64,000 bases of DNA, taken from Sitta carolinensis (lineage: Eukaryota; Chordata; Aves; Passeriformes; Sittidae). Numbering within the stretch: the stretch's first letter is position 1; every line of letters starts with the position of its first letter. The DNA lies in NCBI GenBank assembly GCA_032173965.1, contig CM063290.1, positions 13,107,501 to 13,171,500 of the forward strand. Reading direction: 5' to 3'. Shown one piece after another: positions 27,201 to 39,481 of the stretch. Both the position numbers and the translations under genes were made by a program. The notes beneath the pieces were generated by a model. The model was not told the DNA's origin and made no database searches. It saw only the letters and a list, made by a program, of their open reading frames with translations.

Positions 27201-29460
27201 CATGTTTAAGGCTCCTGAGATGCTTAATCAATAATGCTCTGAGAAAATGTGTTTTTAGAGTCTATGAGCCATTACCCATCAAAAGCTATAGGTTTGTAGC
27301 AGGAATGTTGCTGTCTTCATGTGGAAACTCATCAATGCCTATTGACATCTCTCTGTTTAATTGCAATTTAAATCATGGTGTATTTCATTAGATCTCAAAA
27401 TGGATTACAATGCTCCATTAATTTTGCAGTTCTGTATGGGAAACTTCTAATAGTGACTCTATGGGTCATATATAGGCCTTGGTTTGTGAAGGGAGCTCCT
27501 ATTGACATCAGTGTGAGTTCTGCACATGGACTGAAGGCATGATACGGCCCATTATTCTCAATTTTCCATTGTACAGTTCTCTGAGAGAACATATCACAAT
27601 AGAAATTGCTTATCTGGAATGCATGAATAAATATATTCCAGGTTTATTATCAAGATTGAAAAAATTCAAATATTTTCTGTACCCTCATAGTTGTATTTTT
27701 TCTAAATGATATTGTCTTTCCTTTTTATTCCTTTCAGATGTACAATACCATCCACATGAAAAAAAAGAATCTGCTGATGACAAAACACATCACTTATATT
27801 ACCAGAAGAGGAAATCAACAATAGATCTTAACTACAACTGGGAGCTCCGTTATTGATTTCAGATAGAAAGAAATAATTTCATGGATGTTTTCTGATAATC
27901 AATTTCACAATAGTGAGAAAATTTATTTAAAAAAAAAATCTTAGGTACATGTTGGCCAAGTAGTGGAATGAACTTGAAGGGCATATTCATCAAGGAGAGG
28001 CAGAGCACAAGGTGGTAAGAAGCAAGATATAATTAGCAATGTTGGTGGAAAACCTAGTAAACAAAAATATGCACAAACAAAAATATGCACTGAGTATCAA
28101 TAGGAAAAATTTTAATGCTGAGATTTTTTAAACTGCAAGGGTAAAAGTAGTGATGATTCTCTGTGCTATACACATGGAGCACTGTAACACTGTTTGAAGC
28201 AACTGAAGCTTGGTTAAAGACCTTCGACCCTGCAGCCTTCATGCCATGCATCAGCAATGAACTCCAAGCACTTGGGGCTCTTCCAGACCTTGAAGACACA
28301 GCTTTCACTGGAGGCATGGCAGTGCTTGTCCTCAAACTGTGCTCCTGCAAGCTAAAATGTGGGAATGGTGCCCAGTGCTGTACACTTCTTTGACCCCAGT
28401 GCTACCTGTGGAGTGGCAAACCAGACCTGTATTCAAAGCAAATTATACATCATACTAGCAATAATGTTTCATGGTTACTGAAGATTTTTAGTCCACACTC
28501 AATAACGAGTTTAGTTCAAGGCAGTTTAGCAACAAAAACAGGGCTTGATCCAAGGAAGGGCAATGAGCAAAAGCAGAGAGCAGTGAGGGAAGGCAAGGAC
28601 TTCTTGTAACTGCTGATGCCAGGCCAGCTAAGACAGAAACAGAAAATACCCTCTCTCTTTGTCAGAGCTGGCTCTCCACACCATTGGCACTGCATGCCCC
28701 AGCATCACAGCCCTTCCTCTCTCCCCCACAGCAGTACCCAAAACTGCTTCTCTGCCCAGAACCAGTCCTAAGCTGGGCAAGTCCACAGACCCCTGGCATG
28801 CACACAGCACCACCAAGGTGCAAACACTGATCTTGTCTTCTTTGGGTGCAGCTTGGGAAAACCAAGAGCAAACAGGCAGCTCAATATTCAAGCTCTGGTT
28901 TACTAACTCAGAGGAAAATGAGGAATATTTTTAACCCAAACTAGATATGGATTAAAATTAGGACAGAGTGATTTTAAAAACATAGAGACAAAACCTGAGG
29001 AAACCATAAAAGTGCCTTTACAAGTATCCAAGAAAGTCTGTAAACTTTCTAATATTTTCAGTGAGCACATTCATCAGTATCAGACACCCTTAGCCCCTCC
29101 CTGCTCCTTCAGAACATTAGCACTAAGGCCTTCTGGTAGATATTCTTCAGGCAGACAACGATGCACCTCTGACCTGAGCAGGGATTTGGGGCAGATCCAC
29201 ATTCCTTAGCTACTTCAGAGACCTCATGAACAGCACCACTGCCCACATCACCCAGAACCTCATTTCCTCTGATTATAGCAAATCATTATAGTGATACTCA
29301 TTCCCCTGAGAGCCCATGAAACCCACCAGTAAAGCTGAAGTGGTTCTGACTCCCAAAAAACTTCAAAAAGTTGTTCCCACAACTCCTTTTTTCCTAAGTG
29401 GAAGATGGACTCATCAGGGACTGGGAAAGACTTTGCTTGTGTAAAATGAATATAATTTAA
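21255..29460. other. Unique AT-rich DNA, no gene seen
   Basis: Only the old repeat fragment at 27492 is recognised. A slightly GC-richer patch lies at 28650-28870. Open frames are short and lack domains. Confidence 0.55.
27492..27550. repeat. Old amniote interspersed repeat fragment
   Basis: The phrase ATTGACATCAGTGTGAGTTCTGC, a short spacer, then GACTGAAGGCATGATACGGCCC resembles a phrase common in reptile and bird DNA (cattgacttcagtgggagttttgc ... gactgcaggat..ggccc). I recall the phrase but not the family it belongs to. Confidence 0.35.
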
Positions 29461-29463
29461 GAA

Positions 29464-29778
29464 TTGCATGGGGGAAAAAAAGCAATGGACCATGACAGTG
29501 CTGAGCTATTTCCTATCTATCCAAATGGTGCTTTTCCAGGATGGATTACCCATTGTTTACTTATTGTATTGAACATGTTAATCACTGTGGTACGGATCAA
29601 AGAAATTGCCATGGCTCAACAAGTTGCTGCAAAGGTTTTTATGGATACTTTCGATGGACTAGATGTTCCTGTGCTAAAATATCATGCCCACATCTTTGAT
29701 ATTTCATGGAGGAGGAAAATAAACCCTATCGTAAATAAACGATCAACATGGAAAACAACAGGTAGCTTTGAATCCTGA
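29464..29778 (+). CDS. Unassigned exon-like open frame (hypothetical)
   Basis: An open frame of 104 codons from an ATG at 29464 contains an inner block 29540-29761 bounded by a pyrimidine-rich acceptor CTTTTCCAG and a donor-like CAG|GTAGCT. That block is 222 bases, a multiple of three, as a cassette exon would be. Its translation has a hydrophobic segment (THCLLIVLNMLITVV) followed by a polar part and resembles no family I recognise. Five CpGs survive in it although the area is CpG-poor. TCF-like motifs (GATCAAAG, ATCTTTGAT) make a conserved noncoding element an equal or better reading. Chance is also possible. Confidence 0.15.
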   Translation: MHGGKKAMDHDSAELFPIYPNGAFPGWITHCLLIVLNMLITVVRIKEIAMAQQVAAKVFMDTFDGLDVPVLKYHAHIFDISWRRKINPIVNKRSTWKTTGSFES

Positions 29779-30513
29779 CACCAGTAACAATTTTCCCAGT
29801 CATGAATTCCATTGCCACCTTTAACTCCAGCTGGAAAATGGAGGTTTTGAACCCAGTTGAGAAAAATCCATCAACAATTGAAAAAGTCACTGCACCTATT
29901 TAAATCCATGTCGTCTTGTGTGATCCATTATTACAAAGCACATGCTGAGTGCTGTGTATGAACCAACAAAGTGGTAAGTAAGAGAGGAAGTGCAGAGAAA
30001 TCTGATACTGGAATAAAGGGAGAGCTGAGGCTACCAGTGAGGATAATATTGAATCTAAGCGCTTACTGTACTTCCTTATTAAGGACTGGGCTTAGCCACA
30101 TTAGAGCCACCTACTCACCACTGAAAACCTCCCTCTCACTATTCTCCTTAGCCCTTTTTGTCTTGTGCTGCAGAGGAGGCATGGGAAGTTTTGAAAGGTG
30201 CTTCCTCTTAGTGTCAAGAAGCTTTCTCATCATTACCCATTGTCCCTGCTCCTTCATTGTGCCTGTGTCTGGGAAACTCAGCACTTCTCAGCACTCTCAT
30301 CGCTGGCAGAGCTGGATGGGAGGAGCACAGTGCTGAGCTGTAGGATGAGCAGATGAGTGGAGCCTCTGAAGAAGACCTCAGTCCTCTTTCTGCCCTGGTT
30401 AGTGACAAATTTCTGTAGAATTGATGGTTGTCAGAAAGAATGCCCTGTCTTTAGTGCTAGATAGCACACTGGCTATCTTTCAGCTGCTGCATTCATTGCT
30501 AAGGTAAGGCACC

Positions 30514-30533
30514 AGCCTATTTCTAAATAGGCT
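30514..30533. repeat. 20-bp palindrome (9-bp arms)
   Basis: AGCCTATTT and AAATAGGCT are exactly complementary and separated by CT only. This is a near-perfect palindrome, probably chance or a dyad binding site. Confidence 0.75.
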
Positions 30534-31099
30534 AATGTGTGGTTTCACACTATTTAGGAGTGTATTAAAAGTGTCTGCCTCTCCTTTAAATCCAAGCCTT
30601 TTCTCAGGGCAGGATACACCTGGGACCACCAAAGTCTGTCTCCCATCTAACCAAGGAGCAGAGGAGCCATGTAGGAAGCCCATGTACAGTAACCAGTAGG
30701 CAGAAACGGGCCACTGCAGAGTGTGCCAGATCTGGGATGGACCCACTGCTTCACACCACCTCAGCTTCCTCATCCCTTGGCAAAGGGACCAGTCTAGAAC
30801 ACTCAGGGGCAGTGCCAGAAGGGGGAAGGGAAAAATTAACAAAATATTCACATTTAAGGAATTATTAGCACTTAAATGGCTGTAGCTGTGATACCAGACA
30901 TCCTCCATTCTGTTAAGCAGCAGTCATGGAGAATTTAAATCTATTCTCTTGCAGTCCATGTTATTATACTTGAATATAAGTTACATAGTGGATCCACTCA
31001 GAAGAGCAGAACACTTTAGGTGGTGCATAGCTGTAGACTAAGCCTGGTCAGTAAAATTTTTATTTTGTCATATATTTTTTAAATTACATGGAAATATTA

Positions 31100-31440
31100 A
31101 CAGAGTTTCCTCTTCTGACTTTTTCTTTAATGACTGCTTTCAAAAGGCAGTAAATAAATTAGCCTCTATTGATCATGAAGCAATTGGGTAGTTACTACTT
31201 TTGTTCCATGATATTAACATAAAAAGATAATGTGTGAAATGCATGAAGAACCAGCATCATGAGTGAGTATTGTCATCAGAAGCCTTGCTTTTCAATAAAG
31301 AAAAAATTGTTTGGGGAAATTGGTCAAACAGCTATTGCTATTGCATCCACACACTGCTGATTTCTAATATTTTTTCTAAAGATCAGTAATGATATTCTAT
31401 TAGGGTGATGAGACCAGAATTAATTTAAATAACTTTGTGC
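31100..31440. promoter_or_regulatory. Candidate conserved noncoding block
   Basis: A repeat-free stretch includes CTATTGATCATGAAGCAATT, GGAAATTGGTCAAACAGC and AGAATTAATTTAAAT. It has the look of constrained noncoding DNA but no decisive motif. Confidence 0.2.
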
Positions 31441-32171
31441 CTGATTCATGAAAAACAAAAAAATGCCTCCACAGCCAGGGGCCATTATTTCTGTAATTTT
31501 TCCATGGAAAAGTCATGGTCTGTATTCAACTTGCAGTTCAAAAAGAAAAGTTTTCAATTTATACAGATAGGATTTTATCTTCACAATCAGCTCCAGAGGA
31601 ATGACCTAACTACTAAAAGGAAAAACCCCTCCACTGCCTAGCTCAGAAATACACTGATCACACAACACAACTCAAAAACATTTTCTTCTACAATTTATTT
31701 ATCCACACCCACTGCAGCTGCAAAGATTAAAATAGGCACACAGAAGAAAACCGATACGTTGATATATTAATAGGTCATTTGCTTTTTAGTCATCAGTATA
31801 ATTCCCATTTTTGAATAAATATAAATGACAAAAAGTTTTTTAAAGGATGAATCTAAATAAAGATAGGAATTAAAGTAAAGCACAGAGACGTGTTGCACTT
31901 CTCTAATGCTCGGGCAGCATGTTCTGTTCAACAGCTCCCATTTACTTGTTTGCTCACAGCACATCTCTCAGCAAACTGTAGCAGCATTGTAAACACCGCT
32001 TTCAGTTTGCTCCTTCACTTGCAATCTTTTTTTCCATCATGAGCAAGAGCTGTGTACCTTGGAGAGATATCCCAGCCAGCTGAGAGACAAATGATGTGGG
32101 CAGCATAACTTTATGAAAGTGCAGTGGTTAAAGGAGCTGCATGAGAGATTCTGCTCTGCTCAAACAAAATT

Positions 32172-32205
32172 ATTAGAATAATAATAGAATTAGAATGGTT
32201 AGAAT
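32172..32205 (-). mobile_element. Possible CR1 3' terminus
   Basis: The plus strand reads ATAGAATTAGAATGGTTAGA, similar to the reverse complement of a CR1 end (catagaat repeated, then ggtt). The similarity fades after about 25 bases. Confidence 0.22.
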
Positions 32206-33030
32206 ATTTCTGTGAAGGCCAAATCGTATCATACTTAAAACCTGGCAAAATATTTACAATATTATTTTTACGTTTTCCGGTGTGATTTTTATTAACGCGT
32301 ATACTTGTTCGGTAAAGAACAAGCTCAAACCACCTACCACAAAGATATTATCCACACTTGTTCTGGAAAGTAGTTTGCTTTCTAAAGTTACAAAGAATAT
32401 TTAAAATTAATGGAAGAAAAACAACAGAGGGAGAAAAATATCCCCTTGGTTTGTTTATAGTGTGCTTTTGACAGTGCTTTCTGTGTGGCCAGTGTTAGCG
32501 TTCCCTTTAGTTTCCCTTCCTTTATGCGTGCAACTTTCACGGCCACAGAGAGATTATTTGTAGAGATATATATATTTGTAATTGAAAAACCACAAAACCT
32601 GGCCAAAAGATGCAGTGGAAGCCAACTCACTGAATTTTAATCCTGTTTTGAAAGGAGTAGATTGCAAGTTTTTAGGGGTGGCTTAAACTTTGAGTACATA
32701 AAAACCTGCAAACTGTGACTTTCCTTTTTTTTTCAGAAAAGTTTACTTTCCACTTCAAATATTAAGTCTCCATGGGGAAAATTTTCTTCAGGTGTAAAAT
32801 GCTGTCTGAAAGCAGGACCCACTCCCTGCTTTAATATTCCTTCTTCTAGAAAGTAACTTACTGATCTCAGATGACAGCGAGGATACAAACAGTAAAATCT
32901 CTTTCACATCATTTGTTTAATGAATTTCAATAACATTTTACTGGGGTTTTTTTTTTCTAGAAAATACATTTCTTTCTAAATTCTGCTCTTGGCAAGATAG
33001 AAAACTGAAAAAGAAAAATTTTCTTATTTG

Positions 33031-33060
33031 ATTATAGGTTGCAGGATCAGGCCCATTGAT
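33031..33060. repeat. Fragment with the GCAGGATCAGGCCC phrase
   Basis: GCAGGATCAGGCCC at 33041-33054 is a phrase recurrent in old amniote repeats, often near CATTGACTTCAATGG. Nothing else of the repeat is recognisable around it. Confidence 0.28.
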
Positions 33061-35527
33061 CATGGCTTACTTTCTGCTTAGCTTGCAATACAACAAAAAA
33101 TATTAAAGGCTCCTAAGGCTTTTTTCAGGTACATATACTACAGTTTCCTGCAGCTATAAATCCTTTCAGTTTAAAGAATTTCATCCCAATTACCAAAAAT
33201 GTACATCCAAGCCCAAGGCAAATTCTTTCCTACTTTTTGTTTGTAATTTTAATATTAGCTTTGCTTACTAAATAATTTCTTTAAAATCTTCAGGCTGTTT
33301 TATACTTTACTATTCCCTTTTTAAGCATTTTCTGTCCTTATATTTCTATTTAATACTTGTTTATGCATTTCTCAATAATTTTAAAACATAACCTCAAAAA
33401 TAAAATCATACCGTTTCTGCTACGAAAACCCTCTGCTTTAATACAAATACAGTGATTTAAGCACCCTTCTGGGGTTTTTTAGCTGTTAGTGTTCCTGGTC
33501 TCAAATTTTAACATCATTATTTAAAATGAAGGAAAAAAATCAACTTGCAATTTAGACAGTTACCAAATTACCAAAACTAGTGCAGCAACTCTTAATGAGT
33601 GAAACCATTAACAATTTTCTGACTGCAGCCCCTGTTCAAATACCTTGGACACCTTGTTAGCACAGAATGAGGTGTTCAATCAAGACACTGGGAATTGGAA
33701 GTACCAGGGCACAGTTTTGAGTGGTGATTACAAGGGCATGAGTGTGAGTGCCAAAGTAACAGTCTTCTACACTGCAGGAAGCTGAGAAACCTTCAAGTCT
33801 ACATTTGTAAATCAGCCTGGATGATTACAGCAGTCACAAGCAAAGAACATATGAAACAATTATTTGCACCATTCTTTCACTCTTTTAATTTGCTCTTAAA
33901 ATGAACACAGTGATATTAAGAGCCATTAGTGCTTTGTCTTTGAAAATTTCGTGAGACTTCGTATCTTTCCAAGCAGCATCTTAAATTGCTTAAAAGTAGC
34001 AATGTAACAAAGAACTATTGTTTTCTGATTGTTAAATCCCTTTCACATCAATAATCTAAGCTTACATTAGCATTCAGATATGTCTTTGAATTTTCTTAGA
34101 AAGTATTTTGTTCATATGCAGATGTGATATGATTTTAGGCTTTCTATTTTCCTGCTTCTTAATTGCTGTGAAAAAGACAGTTTGCCTTTCTTAAATGAGA
34201 AAATTTTAAAAACAAATTGTGTCACACTAATATTACGTTGCAGATGTAGATCTATTTTCATTCTATTAAAGCAAGAGAGTACCACTCTTTGATGTTAACT
34301 TTATTACTTTAATTTTATAAAAAGTCCTTAATAATAGTTTCCATACAATCCACTCATTTTTTTTCTTCAAATCCATAAACTGTTATCCGTGTAGAAATAA
34401 CCCTGAACATTTCTAAATCTCATATTTCAGATACAAAACTTGCAATTAGGAGCTACTTTCGTATTAAAGATAAGGAATTATTGACTAAGGGAGTGATGAG
34501 AAAAAGCAAAAAAATTAAATTATCCCCAGTGAAAAACTAGAAAAAGGTTATCTATTTTTAAAACATTTGAAGTATCCTGATACTTTCTATACTCCACAGA
34601 TATATATAATACATATATGTAATTCTTATATTTCACTGCCTCTGGTTTGAAGAAATAAATTGTGGTGGAAAGTATCTAAAAACTGCTGCTTTAACTTAAG
34701 ATAAATAAAATGTTTTGGCGGTAAGTTTTTTGGACAGCTCATTTAATGCCTTTTATAGAAATAAGCAAAGTATGTTAAGGGCTTATTACCAGCTCAGCTG
34801 TACTAATTTCTTATATTAATAGCACATGGAAATTCATTTTTGTTCTTTTTGATCATCAAGAAACATTATGCAAGAACTTTTCATACAGGATCTTTTTCTT
34901 ACATGTATTATTATAGAAACATAAAATACTTATTTCAAACTAATACATTTTTCTAACAATTATTTCCTTATATAATTCTATGTTGTGCCTTGAAAAAATA
35001 GCTAGTCCTCCAATTTTAAATGCATCATTATGTCAAACGAATCCTGAAATAGTGTCATATCAGTCTCTGGCTTCGCTACTGGTTTCTGGAAGCTCCCCAG
35101 AACAAATCTTTTAGCACTACAAGAAACAGATAATTCTCATTCTGTATCTAATATTTGAAGACTCAAAAATTATTAAAAAAAATACAGCCAACCTGTTCTA
35201 AAATAAAACTCCTGACTGTGATGTACTTCACTGTTAATGACACACTGGGGAACTAAATTATGTTGTAGGGAATGCAAAAGTGCAACTTCTCTGCTACTAT
35301 TTTGCGCTTGGGATTTTCCTTCGTAACTTTAAACTTTGTACCCTAAGGATGCTGAAGCTTTCAGGTAATACTGTAAAGTTACATAGCACTTAAAAATATA
35401 TCTGAACATTCTCACCCCTCCCCCGCTGCCCAGCTATACCTACCAGCAGCTGAAAAAAGCAGTAATTGAAATTAAAGGCTCCTCTAGCACGTAGGAACGT
35501 CTGGGTTTAATAACCGGAGGAGTTTCA

Positions 35528-35543
35528 GGTGCAGAGGGCGCTG
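35528..35543 (+). promoter_or_regulatory. CTCF-like motif (candidate)
   Basis: AGAGGGCGC at 35533-35541 fits the core AGRKGGCRS of the vertebrate CTCF motif, followed by TG. The 5' half (GGTGC against CCASY) fits at two of five positions. It lies in a short stretch richer in CpG than its surroundings (about 35490-35570). Binding is not shown by the sequence. Confidence 0.35.
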
Positions 35544-36279
35544 TTGTTCGTGTATTCCGCAAGCATTTCCTGACCAGGGAGGAAAACAGGGATACACCGC
35601 TTTAATGTTCATATTTTTAAGCTTTCCTTAAAATGCCAGTGGAATTTCTGACATATAGATGCTACCTTCCACAGTATGTGATGAGTTTCCTGAAATAAAT
35701 CCCTTTCGCGGCAGTCTAGAAGGGAGATGCCACTATCGTCACCAAAGCGAAATGTTTTTCACTGTTTCCACTTTACAGTCCATTTACCAAGATTTCATAA
35801 CCCAGCCACAAGGTTCCTTCCATCACATTTTCATATAAGGATATTTCAGTTATTTTCATTTTAAAAGCACACCAGATGTGTTTAAGTGTAACTTGCAATA
35901 CAAAGTGTGAAAACAATTTGAAACACTTCACTTCAGTGGCATTCTTCAACATTTCTATCTTTCTGAAATATTCTTTGCAGTTCATACCTAGTTGTTTCAG
36001 GTGTTTTGCCCATAACAAATTATTAACTACTTATACCCACAAAAGCCAGTAGAATATATCATTTACATCTTGAAATAATCCGATGCACAGTAACTTTTCT
36101 TTTGAGTTTCATGGATGCATTTTCTTAGCATTATACCTCCACACACATAACTAACAGCTTTAAAGACAGCATTAGTTCTTTGAAGAAAATAATTTTCTAA
36201 AGCCCCGTACAATGTAATACGTCTTCTCATTCATTCACATTTTCTGTTTTCCCCCCACTGATGGAAAAAACTACCATGC

Positions 36280-36281
<2 letters not shown>

Positions 36282-36316
<35 letters not shown>

Positions 36317-36333
36317 TGAAAAAAAAAAAAAGG
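36282..36333 (+). repeat. Poly(A) run of 33 A plus a shorter run
   Basis: Thirty-three A bases (36282-36314) are followed by GGTG, another run of about 13 A, and GGT. I see no retrocopied gene upstream and no flanking direct repeat. Confidence 0.85.
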
Positions 36334-36707
36334 TAAAAAATCTTAATGACAATTTAGACCCACAGAAAGCCAGGAAACTTACAGTTTCAGCTGAAATTTT
36401 AGTTTAAACTAGAATAATTACACCTAAGGCATTTGGCTGGACAGGAAAGGATAGTCATCCTGCAGTCCTTTTCCGGAGTCACTGGAAGTTCGACCTCAGT
36501 GGGAATTACAGATTCAGGCATCCTGGATCAGCTCCTGTACTGAGTTTCCTGTGCTACCTAAGCCCGACAGGGTGTATTAAAGCCAAAGCAACAGGCTTTG
36601 TCCAGTTCCAAGTTGTGACTTTAAATCAAACTAAACCGCTCAAGGAACTTTAATAAGTTCAACATTTACCCATAAAATCTGACCTAACCTAAAAAGTTAT
36701 TACTAAC

Positions 36708-36708
<1 letters not shown>

Positions 36709-36744
<36 letters not shown>
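36709..36744 (+). repeat. Poly(A) run, 36 A
   Basis: A homopolymer sits between TTACTAACC and CCTGAAGAAG. No target duplication or upstream retrocopy is recognised. Confidence 0.88.
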
Positions 36745-36749
<5 letters not shown>

Positions 36750-37149
36750 AGAAGATTATGTGATATACTTTACTTTTTCTATCTAATAAATTTTATTGAT
36801 TCCTGTATTGCACTACAGTCTAATGCATCTGCATTTTAAAATGTCTACAAAGCATCCACCTGGAAATCTGATTTTTAAAATGAAGCTACTAGGTTAAACA
36901 ATAAATTTCGGGAGAAATAAATTTCTCATGTGTCACTCCTGCAAAACATATTCCACATTTCAAAGAAACAAAAAAAATCAGAATATGTGGCTGACCAAAA
37001 TTGCTCTTTGCATGAGGTTTGTATTTCCCATCAACCAAAACTTTACCTGGTTTAAACAGCAACTGCATTCTAATAAAAAACAGCCAATTGATAGATTTTC
37101 TCCTTGCATCAACACTCATTCAAAAGTTTCCCACCTGATAAAGGCTTTA

Positions 37150-37390
37150 ATATAACCGAGACAAAGTTGCATTTTATGATTGGCAAGTTCTTTGGGCCTC
37201 GGCTGCCCCCCAGCCTGGTGGAGTGGGGCTCCGAGATGCATTTTGGCCCTGTCTTTGTGTCAAATCACTGCCATCAAAACAATGGCGCATATTACAGGAA
37301 AATCTTGTGCAAATGAGCCATAATGGAAGTGAATGACAATCTCGTAAGACCGTGCAGCAGGATTCTCCTTTGATCTGAAATATTGTTAAT
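37150..37390. promoter_or_regulatory. Candidate enhancer with SOX, POU and TCF-like motifs
   Basis: Within 100 bases there are AACAATGG (37278-37285, SOX-like), TGCAAAT (37308-37314, POU-like) and CTTTGATC (37368-37375, TCF/LEF-like), preceded by a short GC-rich segment at 37197-37240 and a TGATTGGC. The stretch is complex, free of low-complexity sequence, and sits between homopolymer-rich DNA. The motif classes are established; that they act together here is inference. Confidence 0.35.
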
Positions 37391-38685
37391 CTTTCTCAAA
37401 CATAACACTAAGTATACTTGGCAAATCCTGGATGAGAAAGTCCCCACAGTGCAGCTCTGTGGACAGCCAGCCAGGAGCCAAGCACACCCCGACACAAAAA
37501 GAGGCACAGTCACGAGAGGGGAACACACTCAGCCCCGAGCCCTGCAATTGCTACAAATTTGTTTACAATTCAAAGGCCTCTTCACCCATTTCCTTTTCCC
37601 AAAAACAAGCTAAACAATATGTTTATTTATTCTTAATAATGGATATTTGCTTCTGTATCACAGCTTCATTTAATTAAGAAGCTGCAGCATTTAAGATATT
37701 AAAATCCATGTTTTGAAAAAAGGTTTGCTTTTACAAAACACAGGCTTTATTTATTCACAGCTTAAGAAACAGCCTCACTCTAAATTATAGTTTTAATATG
37801 ATGTTGTGGGGGGAAAAAGCTCTAGCAACACAAGGCAAAATTTTTCATTGGTAACAAAAGCATGATATAGGAGTTTATACTTTCCTAATGATCCTTAAAG
37901 CAAAGATCTGGAACATTATGTCTCAGACGAGGTCATGCATCAACTTCAGGAGAGTAAAAACCTCTCCTTAGACTATATTACAGCCAACTCACACCTTTTT
38001 GTTGTACAGCCAAATATGCACGGCGCATGTAGACGAATGCAAACAGAGTCAATCATGTTGATTCAGTGCTAGTAGGAAATATGCCTCTTCAGTTGTGTGC
38101 TGCTTTTGAAGTACTGCCTAAAAATCAGTCTTGGGCTTCAAAGAGAGGGGATTATAGCCTTTATCCAGCAATTAATATGGCTGAAACTCAGAATGTCAGC
38201 ACCTGACGACTACACAGGCTGGACAGTAGCCTAGTAGGGGTCCAGTCCCCCTCAAGAATTGGAATTTACAACAAAAATGAGCGCATAAATAATATAAATG
38301 ATAATATAAAAACTGAAATATTTTGGAAAGGGGCACAAAATTGTAACTTCTGATGACCTGTCTATATTTTGACCTGTGGGGAAGAGGGGGAGTTGTGGTG
38401 TCCCTTGACCTTTAACCTGCCTTATCCACCTAGATCATTTTAATCTCCCACCAACTGTTAAGCAGAAAAGAGTGCTATTAAAGAGAAAGCTATTCCTTTT
38501 GCCTTCTTACATAGATCAGATGACAACCTCTCCAAGTCCCTCCTCTCTGCCAGAGTTCAAGGGTTCAAAAATGGTCAGAATATCAAGCAATAGAAAGCCA
38601 GCAGGACTGCTGCAAAAAGAGTTTAAGGACTTTATATTATGCAAAGGAGGTTAAAAAAAAAAAGGAAGATTCCATTATTTTGAAG

Positions 38686-38687
<2 letters not shown>

Positions 38688-38731
<44 letters not shown>
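38688..38731 (+). repeat. Poly(T) run, 44 T
   Basis: A homopolymer sits between TTGAAGTC and CCAAAATAGG. It is the longest homopolymer in the window and could be a minus-strand poly(A). No retrocopy is recognised next to it. Confidence 0.88.
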
Positions 38732-39481
38732 CCAAAATAGGTACTTTCATTTCAAATGATCAAAGAACTTCTAATTCGAGGGGGAGTAAAATTCTCACAT
38801 TGCTATTATATGCTCCTAAACGTGTACCTACCTAATAATCTTTTCCATATTAATTCTTTATATGTAGTTCCCAAGGTTCAGGTCACGTACACATGTATTC
38901 ATCAGTAACATTGTACTGTAAATAAAATGAACATTTAATGCTCTAGTTCTAGTCAATGTGCCAGGGGAAATAAAGTAAAATAAGATAAAATGAAATTAAA
39001 TAAATTGGAGCATGCAGTCTTTTACTTCATAATCATCCTCAGATGTCATTTCCACAATGCTACATCTAGCACCCTATTCCTCAGGGAGCATCCAAGCTTT
39101 CTACTATTTCTCATTCTTAACCATAGGCAGTTGTTATAACACGTTTCTTCCCAGAATTTCCACTTGCTTTGAAGAAAATATCCTCAGAGTGCCCATGCTT
39201 AATTTACTTATGGAAAAGCAACTCTATATCATGACAAGCTAAACAATATGGTTCTTTAATAAAGAACGTGAGATATTAAATGCAGAGTTCTTATTTCAAA
39301 ATGGTAAAAAATCAGTTTGAGGGAAGGAATATAATTGCTCAACATAATATAAATGGAATGGGTGCAAGCTGAATGTAATTTTTAACAGAGCCCCACTTTC
39401 TAAATATACATATAATGTGTTTGTGTGCATGTGTACAGAGACATGATAAACAATAGAATTTATAAAACTGCGTTAGATTTT

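Larger units (their letters stand above)
29780..35480. other. Unique AT-rich DNA, no gene seen
   Basis: Contains the 30514 palindrome, the candidate block at 31100, possible CR1 scraps at 32172 and an old repeat phrase at 33041. From about 33.8 to 35.4 kb the DNA is especially AT-rich and featureless. Confidence 0.55.

Noticed and set aside
30480..30908. 142-codon open frame on the minus strand
   Set aside because: No recognisable domain or splice context; it also runs through the 30514 palindrome.
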